Positions 1 to 9,551 of a DNA stretch of 64,000 nucleotides are shown in pieces. A program made the position numbers and the translations under genes. The notes under the pieces are model-generated. The model searched no databases. It saw nothing but the letters and a program-made list of their open reading frames with translations, and had not been told where the DNA came from. This DNA comes from Candidatus Coxiella mudrowiae (GTDB taxonomy: Bacteria > Pseudomonadota > Gammaproteobacteria > Coxiellales > Coxiellaceae), in NCBI GenBank assembly GCA_001077715.1, contig CP011126.1, forward strand, positions 62,001 to 126,000, given 5' to 3'. Within the stretch, counting starts at the first letter, position 1; the number at the start of each line of letters is the position of its first letter.

Positions 1-1560
1 TGCAGAAAAATATTCACCTATCGCATTTAAAAAAATTAATTGGCTCCGCTTCACATCAATCAAGCGTTTTTAACCCATTTGAGTAGCAGCTTTAGAGTAG
101 ATCAGCTTTTACAAACTAAATTACAACGACTTCGTCATGCTTATTGGAAAAGTTTCCAAGGCCTTTACCGCATTCGCCAAGGATTGATTTCGCGGGCTTC
201 GGATTTGGTTGTTTATCCTGAAACCACAGAGCAAGTGGTAGTGCTTCTAAGTCTCACTTTAGAAAACGACATTTACATTATCCTCTTTGTAGGTGGAACT
301 AATATCGTTGGAAATGATAGTTTTGTGTGATCTATAATGAATTAATAAAATTATGGAAGTAGACGACTGTTCTCGTTTGCCTATTATTCAAGTGGGGACA
401 TTGGGACCTGAATTAGAAGCGCAATTGAATGCTAAAGGTTTTTCTTTAGGTCATTTCCCGATTCTTTTCAATTTTCGACGTTAGAGGATGGATTGCTATA
501 TGATCCGTAGGGATGCAATCGGATCAATATGGTTCTATTAGCGATATGGTTTTAGCATTAGAAATAGTAACGCCTAAAGGCATAATTAACAAAAGTCCTG
601 TGCCCCATGCTTCTTGTGGACCTGATCTGTAAGAATTATTTATTGGTAGCCAAGGAAAATTGGGAATGATTACTCAAGCGACGGTCAAAATACACTCACT
701 GCCTGAAAAGGAATATTTTAGTGCTATCTTATTTCCCACTTTTATCTAAGGAACTAAGGCTCTTCAACACTGTGCGGTCGAAAAGAAATTGCTCCATATG
801 ATGTGATTAATGGATAATGACGAAACGGATTTAAGTGTTCATCTAAGACCAAAAGAGCTAAGATTTAAAGCTTTAGTTTATTCCTTAAGTAAAGCCTACT
901 TACGAAGATTTAAATTCTTTCATCCCAAGCAATACGTTTGTATGATTCTAGCTTTCCGGAGTTCTTCGCGAGAAATTCACTAAAAGAAAAGGAATGTTTT
1001 GGCTATTTGTCGTGCTTATGGTGATTTAGTGGAACAATCTATAGGAAAAGCTTGGTATGCCTCGAAAATACGACTACCCTTATTTAGGGGATGTCGTGAT
1101 GGATTTTGGTTGTGCGGTAGATGTGGCTGAAACGGCTACTTCGTGGTTGAATGTAGAAAATTTATATTAAAAAGTAAAAGCGGCCAGTTATCAGGCTCTT
1201 AAGGAATGCACCGAAGCAGTTGTTCAAAATAAAATTAGCCAGCTTGTCTAGTAAGGATGCCATCTTTCACATAATTATTAGAACATGCTTCTTTCCCGAA
1301 AGCGAACATACTTTAGAACAGTATTGGCATGTTAAAAATGATTCAAACGATTGTAGATTATGGCGGAGCATTATCTCATCATCATAGCATCGGTTATGAA
1401 CACGAACCCTGGCTGAATCAATATATAGGTAGGTACGATATATAGATTACAATAAGCAGAGACATTTTAGATAACGTAAAACGAACTTTTGATCCAAATA
1501 ATATTTTAAGTTCGAAAGAAAAACTTGATTTCGAGCTCGCTCAAACAAAGGAACATGCGA
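1..1560 (+). pseudogene. FAD-linked oxidase / alkyl-DHAP synthase-like, degraded (5' end outside window)
   Basis: Fragments in shifting frames match the FAD-binding PCMH oxidase family with alkyldihydroxyacetonephosphate-synthase-like features. In order one sees ASDLVVYPETTEQVV with VGGTN (positions 190-310, the FAD pyrophosphate-binding region), YGSISDMVLALEIVTPKG (about 530-590), GPDL.ELFIGSQGKLGMITQATVKIH (about 617-695), YLGDVVMDFGCAVDVAETA (about 1080-1140) and SHHHSIGYEHEPW (about 1375-1415). The end is near FDPNNIL (about 1490-1510). The HHH-containing motif near the C terminus is typical of AGPS-type enzymes, which act in ether-lipid synthesis. Many stops and frameshifts make it non-functional. 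The family call is good; the exact substrate is not known. Confidence 0.75.
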
Positions 1561-1599
1561 ATAAGAAATCTTTATTGGCGTATTTTTATTCATCAATCT

Positions 1600-2145
1600 T
1601 CAAAAGTGATTTTAATTACAGGAAGTTTTAGAAGCCTTAGCAAGGCAAGGCACTAGCGATTCTATGCCAAGAAAGGTTATAATTTGCTATTAACTGGTCG
1701 GAATGAAGGAGTATGTAGGAAAGTGCAAAGCAATGTCGATCAAATAAAGTAGAAAATGAAAGATCAAAAAAAAGACTGTATTGGTAATATTGCCTCTTTC
1801 TACTCTTTTTTGCAGTCCCCCAATTTTATATGTCGCTACTAAATCGTTTGTAAAATCTTTTTAGCTAGATTTGGTAGCCGAAATTAAGAAGCAGCGGTAT
1901 TTAAGTAAGTTATGCATCTCATGGGTCAACTCAGACACAATTTCATCGACGAATCGGCAGAAATGTGGAAGGCAGTTCTTTTACGTTATCGGCTTCAAGA
2001 GTAGCTCAAGTTATTTATAGAGGTATAAAGAAACATTGCTTAATAATTATTCCTGGGTGATACAATCGATTTTTTGTGTGGGCCGCTCGAATAGTTCCCA
2101 CAATTTGGTTGCCTAAGTTGATTAGTTGGGCTGTTTATTGATTAA
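1600..2145 (+). pseudogene. Short-chain dehydrogenase/reductase, degraded
   Basis: The start resembles an SDR Rossmann entry (VILITGSFRSLSKALA, with small frameshifts), followed by LLTGRNEG. The C-terminal part still reads RVAQVIYRGIKKHCLIIIPG and RIVPTIWLPKLISWAVY, as in SDR enzymes of lipid metabolism. The catalytic Tyr-x-x-x-Lys segment is only traceable as YASHGSTQTQ in a broken frame. It sits directly after the FAD-linked oxidase relic on the same strand and was probably co-transcribed with it. Frameshifts and stops rule out a product. Confidence 0.55.
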
Positions 2146-2199
2146 GAACATAAGAACATCTGATGGATAATCGTTATTTTATTTTGAATAATTAGGCTA

Positions 2200-2880
2200 A
2201 ATTTAATTTATTTTTTATTTCCAAATAGATCTTTATTCTTCTCAGTCTTTCATAGATTTTCAATTGGAAAATTACCCAATTCATCCAACCCATCGTAATG
2301 CAATAATAGCGATCTAAAGTATGATGATGTAAGTTGTGATTAGCCAGAGTTAAAAGAAGGCGGTCCTTTTTTGTAAGTAATAAATGATTATTGGAGGCTC
2401 TCTCATGTGAGCCTATTTATGAATTTGATTTGTGAAAAGTAACTCTTCGGAAAGAACAAGAATAAAAACATAAAAGATAAAATTTAATAAATTGGTAGGA
2501 TAAGATAAAAACAAAGCGGGAAAAATTATTAAATTGGCTTCAATTGTGTTATTTCCATTTGTTTCTAAAAAATTATTTTGGATTATTTCTAAGCGATCTA
2601 TATGATGATTTCGGAATGGTTTAATAAACTATTTTTGATATGCTTATTTTGAATATCGATATTATAGATAATATAGTGTATCAAACTAGATATAAAATCT
2701 GCGAAAAATAACAGCAAGAAAAAATAAGCGGTTAATCTAACCAATTAACATTAAATGACGGTTTAAAAAATCGAGATAATAAATAAAAATATCCAAAAAT
2801 GGCAAAAGTAATAACTGCTGTATCAACGCAGAGCGCTCCTAGCTTAAACTTTTCCATTAATTGGATTGTAGCATGATTAG
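2200..2880 (-). pseudogene. Possible fatty-acid/sterol desaturase-hydroxylase relic
   Basis: On the minus strand near 2260-2350 one frame reads LLLTLANHNLHHHTLDRYYC, followed by TMGWMNWV. A His cluster next to DRYYC and a GW motif recalls membrane di-iron desaturases and hydroxylases. The rest of the stretch up to about 2880 is very AT-rich and gives only short hydrophobic pieces full of stops. Family assignment is weak. From 2880 to 3060 I see no gene. Confidence 0.28.
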
Positions 2881-3064
2881 AAAGGAGTTCAAGTAGATGG
2901 GAAACTGTTTTATGTTCAGAAAGAAAATTCTATCTTCTATTTAAGTAGAATTCTTTTCCTTTCTGCGAAGGCTTTTCAATTTCGGTTTCCCTATTCATAT
3001 AGACAGGGACCTTGCTTTATTTTAAATAGGAAACAAGCGGAGATAAGCCTCACATAGGTTAAAA

Positions 3065-4040
3065 ATGTGCCGGTGGTTTAAAAATTTATTCGCTATTTTG
3101 GTTATAACCTTTTATTTGTTAATTTCAGAATTTTTAGTGCTGTCAGTTATCATTTTAGCTGGTTTTTTCTTTGTTCTCGACGTTAAATCTTGGCGTCAAA
3201 CTCTTCGAAGGTTCCCTTTAAGTATTCCCCTGTTATGGACAGGTTTTTCTAACTGGATATTGTGTCTGCGCCTCTGCGCCCTGGCTACCATTGGAGAATT
3301 GAAGGGGACGCCGACTTAGATCCTAAGTCCTGGTAAATTAATTAGCAATCATTGTTTAGCACTTGTATTAGTGTTAGTCTATGTCTTCAATCGTAAGATT
3401 CCCTCTATTAAATTCTTTATGAAAAGAGAATTATTATGGCAGTTACCTTTAGTTGGATTAGGCTGTTGGTTATTTAGGATATCCTTTCTTACATCGCCAT
3501 TCGACTAGAGCTATTCGTAAGCGTCTGGAGTTAAAAGAGAGGCCGAGATATTAAAATTACAGAGAATGCTTGCAATAGATTTAGAGAGTTTCTAACCACA
3601 ATAATGAACTTTTTGGAAGATACTCGTTTTAGTTCTGCCAAACATCAAAATCAAACATCACTTTATCTGAATTTGCTGAGATCGAAAGGCGCGTGAACAA
3701 TCATTGTGCTAAATAAGTTGCATGACAAACTTAATGGTATTTTAAATGTAAAAATCTATTATTCTAAGGATCTTTCTTTTTGGAAATTTTTTGAGGCGAA
3801 CCTTCGAAATTATGGTTCATTATTATGGTTCATTACGAACTATTACCAATAACTCCGAATCTTGTTATTAATCCGAAGATCATCAATTTCGTCTTAACTT
3901 TCAAGAGTGGTTAAATTCTTTATTAAAAAGTAAGGATTTACTATTGGAAGAAATACAACGGGAAGCGGCGGTTTCCCTCCTCGCCAATATCCTCACGTAA
4001 AAATACTTATCTTTCCAAACATCGTATTTCAAATTTTAAT
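3065..4040 (+). pseudogene. 1-acylglycerol-3-phosphate acyltransferase-like (PlsC/YihG type), broken
   Basis: The first 84 codons give an N-terminal membrane segment (FAILVITFYLLISEFLVL) and end in a stop. Later frames carry ISNHCLALVLVLVYVFNRK, LLWQLPLVGLGCWLF, YPFLHRHSTRAIRK and FLEDTRFS, which follow the order of the LPLAT family. FLE.TRF resembles the substrate-binding FxEGTR block, and the NH.....D catalytic motif is partly lost (SNHCLALVLVLV). A perfect 13-bp tandem duplication at 3809-3834 shifts the frame in the C-terminal third. The intact relative would acylate lysophospholipid at the inner membrane. Confidence 0.65.
3809..3834. repeat. 13-bp perfect tandem duplication
   Basis: Two adjacent identical 13-bp copies (3809-3821 and 3822-3834) inside the acyltransferase relic. 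Thirteen is not a multiple of three, so the duplication itself shifts the frame. Confidence 0.9.
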
Positions 4041-4075
4041 TAAAATGAGTATATTTATTGAGAAAGGAGAAATGG

Positions 4076-5086
4076 ATGAAATTTTTTAACTCCAATGAGT
4101 GGGCTCTTATCCTTGTGGGTTCTAGCGGGTTTTAGATTAGCGAGTGCCAAAAAATTAGCGTTGGCGGGAATGAATTTATTTATAGTCCATTGCGACCGTC
4201 GGTGGAGCGATGGTAAAAATCAATCAATCTTTCAATGAAATTAGATCGTATGGAACGCAGTTTTGGTCTTGCAATATGGACGGCATTGAGTTAAAGAGGG
4301 TCAAGCTGAAATAATCGAACAGCTCAAATCAGCTCTAGAAGAACAAGGAAGAATTAAAGTTTTACTGCATTCCATTGCCTTTGGCAATTTAAAACCGATT
4401 GTTCCCGAAAAACCAACAGGGAAAACCCAATACTGGCCTTAAGGATTTTGCGACGGCATTAGGTATGCTTCCCGAAGCTCTAAAAAGAAAAAGTGAGTCA
4501 TCATGAACAATATTTGCCTGAATTGTCTTTATTGTCTTTATTGTCTTTATTGTCTTTATTGTCTTTATTGTCTTTATTGTCTTTATTGTCTTTATTGCAA
4601 CTCCCTCAATATAGTGAGCGCTTATCAAATAGGAAGATATCGTCAATACCATAGTATGAGCATCAGCCTTTTGACATGGACTCAGATGCTCCATCAACAG
4701 ATCCTTTCTGTAAAAGACGCTCGAGTAATCAGTTTTACTAGTGAAGGCAACGAAGTGGCGTGGGCGGGGTTATGTTGCGGTCTTTGCTGCCAAGGTGGCG
4801 CTTGAGGCCGTGTCTCCCTCTATTGCTGTGGAATTTGCCGCCTATGGTATTTCGTTGTAACCTACTTCAGCCCGGAGTAACAGACACACCAGCATTGTGT
4901 TTAATTCCCCGGGGTAACTGCATGAAGGCAGTTGTGAAAATGAAAAACACCTTTAAGCGACTTACTCAGCCAGAAGATGTAGCGAACATGGTGGCATTAT
5001 TAGCGATAGCAGAATCTGCGTGGATTAATGGAACCATTATTCGCGTGGATGGTAGTGAAAAAAATCGGAAGTTTATAATTAATTAG
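4076..5086 (+). pseudogene. Enoyl-ACP reductase-like SDR (FabL/FabI type), broken by a repeat expansion
   Basis: ATG at 4076 follows an AAAGGAGA ribosome site and gives MKFFNSNEWALILVGSSGF, then a stop. Later frames read ASAKKLALAGMNLFIVH, EIIEQLKSALEEQGRIKVL and LHSIAFGNLKPI, the last being typical of enoyl-ACP reductases (NADH binding, fatty-acid elongation). The C-terminal half reads AVEFAAYGI, LLQPGVTDTPAL, RLTQPEDVANMVALLA and WINGTIIRVDG. A 72-bp array of a 9-bp unit lies in the middle of the gene. It stands directly upstream of rpiA. FabL-like is the best guess; another SDR is possible. Confidence 0.65.
4524..4595. repeat. 9-bp tandem repeat, eight perfect copies
   Basis: The unit TGTCTTTAT is repeated eight times without a mismatch. 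Because nine is a multiple of three, the array is open on both strands, giving (Cys-Leu-Tyr)8 on plus and a Lys-Thr-Ile run on minus. Neither is likely to be a real protein. The array lies within the reductase pseudogene. Confidence 0.95.
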
Positions 5087-5098
5087 AAGTGAGAAAGA

Positions 5099-5767
5099 AT
5101 GTCAAAAGACAACCTTAAAAAAACGGCAGCGCTGGAGGCTATTCAATATATCAAAAATATTGACATTATTGGTGTTGGCACTGGATCCACCGTGAATTAT
5201 TTTATCGATGCGCTCGCTGAGATGAAACACCAAATCGAGGGAGCGGTGGTTAGTTCTGTTGTTACGAAAAGACGCTTAAAAGAAAAAGGGGTTCCTTTAA
5301 TTGATCTTAATTCGGTTTCAAATTTGGAAGTGTATATAGATGGCGCAGATGAATTTAATAAACATTTTTATCTTATCAAGGGTGGCGGGGGCGCACTGAC
5401 AAGCGAGAAAATTATCGCTGCTGCCTCTAAGCATTTTATTTGCGTGGCAGATGAAAGCAAACAAGTCGACGTTTTGGGTAAATTTCCTTTGCCCATCGAA
5501 GTTATTCCAATGGCCCGAAGTTTCGTCGCGCGTGAAATTGTAAAATTAAAAGGCGATCCTGTTTATCGTCAAGGGTACATTACCGATAATGGCAATGTTA
5601 TTTTGGATGTTCATAATTTAAATATCCTTGATCCATTGGAACTTGAAAGAACACTGAATAATATCCCTGGCGTTGTCAGTAACGGACTTTTTGCTTATCG
5701 TCCCGCGGATACTTTACTCGTGGGAACTTCTGCTGGTGTTAAACTTTACAGAAGATCACAAATATAA
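5099..5767 (+). CDS. rpiA: Ribose-5-phosphate isomerase A
   Basis: Interconverts ribose 5-phosphate and ribulose 5-phosphate in the non-oxidative pentose phosphate pathway; cytosolic. The protein is 222 residues, close to the usual 219. [11 protein letters not shown] (residues 25-35) is the phosphate loop. DGADE (81-85) and [11 protein letters not shown] (94-104) supply Asp81, Asp84, Lys94 and Glu103, at the same numbers as the E. coli catalytic residues. The end [11 protein letters not shown] is shorter than some homologues but fits. It starts 12 bases after the broken reductase. It serves the same pathway as rpe and prs elsewhere in the window. No sign of decay. Confidence 0.95.
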   Translation: MSKDNLKKTAALEAIQYIKNIDIIGVGTGSTVNYFIDALAEMKHQIEGAVVSSVVTKRRLKEKGVPLIDLNSVSNLEVYIDGADEFNKHFYLIKGGGGALTSEKIIAAASKHFICVADESKQVDVLGKFPLPIEVIPMARSFVAREIVKLKGDPVYRQGYITDNGNVILDVHNLNILDPLELERTLNNIPGVVSNGLFAYRPADTLLVGTSAGVKLYRRSQI

Positions 5768-5798
5768 ATCAGGAGTTTCGAATACAAAATTTGACCCC

Positions 5799-5826
5799 TT
5801 GCACTTCTTTCTATCCTGGGTATAAT
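5799..5826 (+). promoter_or_regulatory. Sigma-70-type promoter for csrA
   Basis: TTGCAC at 5799-5804 (5 of 6 to TTGACA), 16-bp spacer, then a perfect TATAAT at 5821-5826. It predicts a csrA leader of about 130 nucleotides. Confidence 0.6.
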
Positions 5827-5864
5827 GGCTCGCTCTAAAGCTTATCTATGGGCACGCTTTGATC

Positions 5865-5959
5865 GAATCTCGTGAGATTCCAAGGAGAACTATATAAAAA
5901 GGAAGTTCTGCGTGAAACTGCCACCGCTTTGGTAAGGTGGCTTTAAGATAAAGGAAGTT
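5865..5959 (+). promoter_or_regulatory. csrA leader with two hairpins and repeated A(N)GGA sites
   Basis: The leader holds an inverted repeat GAATCTC-GT-GAGATTC (5865-5880) and a second hairpin GCCACC/GGTGGC (5920-5925 with 5936-5941, 10-nt loop). Three GGA cores occur at 5884, 5901 and 5953. The last two sit in identical 10-mers AAAGGAAGTT (5898-5907 and 5950-5959), and the downstream copy is the ribosome-binding site. A(N)GGA is the known CsrA recognition core, so binding of CsrA to its own leader is a reasonable inference, not shown. Confidence 0.5.
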
Positions 5960-5963
5960 TATC

Positions 5964-6254
5964 ATGTTAGTCCTAACAAGAACACTTGGTCAGCGTTTAA
6001 TCATCGGCAAAGATGAGAAAGTCAAAACTAAAACAACCGAAACAACCGAAACCTCAGCACATTCAACTACTCTTCGGGGTGATTTATCCAACGAAAAGAT
6101 TGTCATAACAGTCTTGGAAGTTCGAGGTAATCAAGTGCGAATTGGTATCGAGGCGCCGAAACATATTCCAGTCCATCGAGAAGAAATTTATCAGCGCATT
6201 CAGAACGAAGAAAAGACAAAAGTACCTGAAACGGAAAAAATCGAGCAAGAATAA
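5964..6254 (+). CDS. csrA: Carbon storage regulator CsrA with an internal insertion
   Basis: CsrA is a small dimeric RNA-binding protein that represses or stabilises mRNAs at GGA sites. The N terminus [15 protein letters not shown] and the later [19 protein letters not shown] plus [13 protein letters not shown] are canonical, with Leu4, Arg6 and the Arg of VHRE (the RNA-contacting residues) kept. Between strands beta2 and beta3 lies an extra polar segment of about 23-27 residues ([19 protein letters not shown] region), making 96 residues against the usual 60-65. Part of the insert comes from a 9-bp unit repeated twice (6032-6049). The C-terminal tail is also longer and acidic. The frame is clean and the gene has its own promoter, so it is probably expressed; whether the insertion changes dimerisation or binding is unknown. 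Confidence 0.88.
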   Translation: MLVLTRTLGQRLIIGKDEKVKTKTTETTETSAHSTTLRGDLSNEKIVITVLEVRGNQVRIGIEAPKHIPVHREEIYQRIQNEEKTKVPETEKIEQE

Positions 6255-6282
6255 CCTCCTTTAAATCCCTGATAGTGGAGTC

Positions 6283-6330
6283 TCCCCCCCCACACACACA
6301 AAAAAAAGGGGGGGATCAATTAATTTTTAA
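6283..6330 (+). terminator. Likely csrA terminator (C-run/G-run hairpin)
   Basis: An 8-C run (6284-6291) and a 7-G run (6308-6314) can pair across a CA/A-rich loop about 28 bases after the csrA stop, followed by AT-rich DNA. Homopolymer length here is easily misread, so the exact stem is uncertain. Confidence 0.5.
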
Positions 6331-6554
6331 CTGCCCTCCGCTCTCCTCTACCATTTCGTCGTACACGTCTTGTCCGATTAAAAGGTTTATAGAATAATGA
6401 GTTATGTTTGAGAAGGACGATAATATCGGTGTTTCCCATTTTGTTGCGTAAAGACCAGAAATAAGAAGATTCGGTTAATACCATTTTAAAATAAGGAAAT
6501 CTTTCTCGAAAAGAGGTATAATCCGTCCATCTGAAGTTACCATGGGAGTATCTG

Positions 6555-7070
6555 ATGACAACAATGCAAAGGGTTTTAGATCCTCAACAGGTAAAGTTGT
6601 ACAGTAACCTTTGTACCCTCGAAAAAAAAGAAAAACAGACCTATGAGGCGTTAGCCGCCTTAGTCACTTACTTAGATAACAAACGCCAAGGATGGGAACT
6701 CTCCGATTTTAATAAATTTAAAAAAGAAGTTTTAAAGAGCGCTGGTGAATTGGCCCTTTGTGAGAAGGCTAAAGGAGCTTGGCATGAACCCAAATTCAAC
6801 GTGAAACATTACGAACGAGCGATTTTATATGCCTCGAATTCCACCTATCGGGACATGGCCATCCAGGCAGCTAACAAAGATTTGAATGAAGAGGCTATGG
6901 GTGAACTCATTACTGCCCTTTCTCGAGATTGCCGGCGGATTTCACGGGAATTGAAAGAAATCACTGCCGAATGGCGAAAATCCCGAGCCCTTTTTTCCAA
7001 CTACAATCCCTTATGGCAGAGTATGGTTGAGCCCATATTTGAAGAGAGCACGGAGCGCCTTCACAGTTGA
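6555..7070 (+). CDS. Hypothetical protein, 171 residues, Lys/Glu-rich helical
   Basis: I do not recognise a family. The protein is soluble-looking and charged, predicted mostly helical, with Lys/Glu-rich stretches (LEKKEKQTYEALAALVTYL near the N terminus, DFNKFKKEVLKSAGELALC near residues 52-70, CRRISRELKEITAEWRKSR near 137-155). There is no signal peptide or membrane segment. A TATAAT hexamer at 6517-6522 lies 33 bases before the ATG, without a clear -35 box. The start follows GGGAGTATCTG, a weak ribosome site. An uninterrupted frame amid decay suggests it is still under selection. It may be linked to csrA, which lies 300 bases upstream on the same strand. Confidence 0.7.
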   Translation: MTTMQRVLDPQQVKLYSNLCTLEKKEKQTYEALAALVTYLDNKRQGWELSDFNKFKKEVLKSAGELALCEKAKGAWHEPKFNVKHYERAILYASNSTYRDMAIQAANKDLNEEAMGELITALSRDCRRISRELKEITAEWRKSRALFSNYNPLWQSMVEPIFEESTERLHS

Positions 7071-7123
7071 TAAAATGAATGCTCTATCATCCTGCTGATC
7101 TGCTCAGCGAAGACATCGTATAT

Positions 7124-9430
7124 TTAGCCAAACGTTCGTCTTCTGATTTCTGATTCTGAAGGTGAGAATCGTACTCTTTGAAAGAAATGAACGGTGTCTC
7201 CTATACAGCTAGCTGCTTTTACGGAGCTCGATTGGTGATATTCTCCTACCGGCGGAGTATTTTCATTTTTGCACGAATTGTTAAAAGCATCGAGGATGAA
7301 ACCCAGGCAGGTCTTGATACTATCAAAAACAGCTCTCACATACGTTCCACGGAGACTTTTCCAGTAAGCTCATATTTTCAGTGCAAAAGACGATAACTCG
7401 ATCATCTGTGGTCTTTACATCCAAATAAATCTCTTTGAGTTCATTAACAGAAAAAATATTTTTATGTAATTTACTATATCTATCATGGAAGAGAGAAAAC
7501 TCCACCTTAATTTCCGTTAATATTTCTCGGGCGTCTCTATTTCTCCAAAAGGATCCCTGATAGATCCCTATTGCTCTCGATGTGAATTCAATTTCATTAT
7601 TCAAATAACTTATTCTCTTAGTAATTTTGGGTTCAATTTTTTCTCATAAAAAAGGTTAAGAGAATAACTTAATTGCCGCCGAGTATCACAAATTTTATTT
7701 TCAAAATGGGTTTTGCAAGCATTGAAAGATTCAGATTCCGAAATTGCCTAATTCCAAGCTTTAAGTTTCTTGGTTAAAGATTCAAATCGTTCTAGTTCTT
7801 CGAGTGTAGGAATTTTGTTGCCATTTGTTTTTGTAGAAAATTCTCTAATTGAAACCTAAATTCTGCAATTAACCCTATCAGTTATTAATCGTATTGATGC
7901 TTCTAAATGTGTTCGAAATTGTTGGAGAGTTTCTTTCCATCTGTTAAGAACACGAGCGCTTGCGTTATTACGTACCTTGCTGGCTAGCGGGAGTTCTGTT
8001 AAAAGCGTGATCATTTCTGGAAAAAAATATTTCAGATTCTATTTCATAGCAGGTTATATCTTGATATTTTTTCAGCATCGGCCTTTAGTTCCAATATTTT
8101 TGCTCGGAGCTCTTCAATAGCTTTATTACACTGAATTATTAGCTTCTAATTGTACAATTGAAAGATTGTATTCATGAATGAGGGTTTCTTTAAATCGAAT
8201 TTATTTTAATATTTTCTCTTCTTGTATATCCAATCTGAACTCTTCTTTTTTCTTTTTCAGCTCTGAAATATAAGCCTCAATCTCAAGGAATGGTTTTATT
8301 AATTGATAAGTTATACTAAAAAAGAGCTTAAAGGAATAATAAGATTCAATCCAGTCAGAAAGATTAGGCGAATTATTTTTTCAAAGAATCTCGCGTTGAT
8401 TTTAGTAGCCAGCCTTAATTTTACTGTCGAGTATTTTAAAAATGTGAATTTGTGCTGAAGAGGGTCTGTTGCCAAATTAATAACGACCCATGATGCTTCT
8501 ACCATGGTAACTATATAAAAAATCGGGATCTGCCTCTGCTTCTGATTAAAATTGTTTCCAAGAATCTAAACTTTTATGTGAATTGGTTATTCTACCTTTT
8601 CAATTTTTTAGTCAAAGTGTCATTTTGAGAGGGGTCTGTCTGATAATTTTCAAGACCTTTTTTAACGCCGGAAAAGATTAGTTTAAAAGATTAGTTTATT
8701 AATAGATATGAAGGGAAGTTCAATATCTTTAGCTTTCGCTTTGCCTTCAAGGAAGACTGGAATTTCAAAGTGCTTCGCTAGGATGCTAACAGGTTTTGGC
8801 TGAGTAGTCTTTAAAAAATCCTCATAGCTTAAAGGAGAAAGTTTTTCTTAGGAACGTCTTCTTTCGTGAAGTTAGTATATTGATTTTTAATGATATTTTT
8901 TTATATTCTAAGCCTTTTTGCAAGACTTTCTTTCTTTTTAAAAAGAATTGTTCGATAGTAGTATCGGATCTATTTTTTAGAGAATCCAGAATATTTTAAG
9001 ACAGCTTTTATTTTTAATGAGGAATATAATTCTTCCAAATCTCTATAAGTTCGTTCTCTAAAGAGAGTAGCAATTTTACGATTCGTTTCTTTTACTAAAT
9101 TTAAGAACCGTGCTTTTAATAATTTGCGAAGCTCTTTTCCTGTTTTTTTAAAAGCTAATGTTATCAACAGTTTATCAGTTACACGACGATAGAGTGGTGC
9201 ATCGGGAAAATCTTTGACAAAAATAAATTCATATAAAGATAAAAACGTTAGTTAACTAAAAATTTTATTTGATCAGATGATAACTTTGCGGAGAATTATT
9301 CTAAAAAATTATTTAATCCAAAGCTGAGACGAGAAAATTCTTTAGTAAGTGTTTCTCTTTTAGAAGCCCTAAATAGCCCGCCTTTATTGAGTATTCTCTC
9401 ATTAGCTTTCCTTTTTCGTTAAGCTAATTT
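7124..9430 (-). pseudogene. Relic of a large unknown protein
   Basis: Several minus-strand pieces in changing frames probably belong to one long gene. They are KETNRKIATLFRERTYRDLE (about 9060-9110), FLKYSTVKLRLATKINARFF (about 8380-8440), TSRAIGIYQGSFWRNRDAR and KNIFSVNELKEIYLDVKTT with DDRVIVFCTENMS (7330-7600), then DSIKTCLGFILDAFNNSC (about 7270-7330). The composition is Lys/Glu/Leu-rich with likely coiled-coil helices. I recognise no domain. Large helical proteins of this kind are common among secreted effectors of the Coxiella/Legionella group, but nothing here proves that. Confidence 0.45.
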
Positions 9431-9506
9431 GTTGAACTAAGAATATTTAATTGTTTTAATAACTTATTTAGTTTAAGAAAATTTTAAAATAAGTAAGAAT
9501 TTTAAA

Positions 9507-9524
9507 CAAGTTTTTTTAAACTTG
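9507..9524 (+). promoter_or_regulatory. Hairpin in the leader of the hibernation-factor gene
   Basis: CAAGTTT (9507-9513) and AAACTTG (9518-9524) form a perfect 7-bp stem with a TTTT loop, 27 bases before the start codon and just ahead of an AGGAGG ribosome site (9540-9545). It may be an upstream terminator or a leader structure. Confidence 0.35.
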
Positions 9525-9551
9525 AGTGGTTTACGTTTTAGGAGGTTATGA

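Noticed and set aside
4389-4805. Overlapping frames with (Lys-Thr-Ile)n and (Cys-Leu-Tyr)n as repeat proteins
   Set aside because: They exist only because the 9-bp array is open in all frames; no ribosome site and flanks belong to the reductase relic.
6284-6314. C8...CACACACA...A8G7 block as a phase-variable tract
   Set aside because: It lies after csrA, outside any gene, and fits a terminator hairpin better; homopolymer length may also be a sequencing error.
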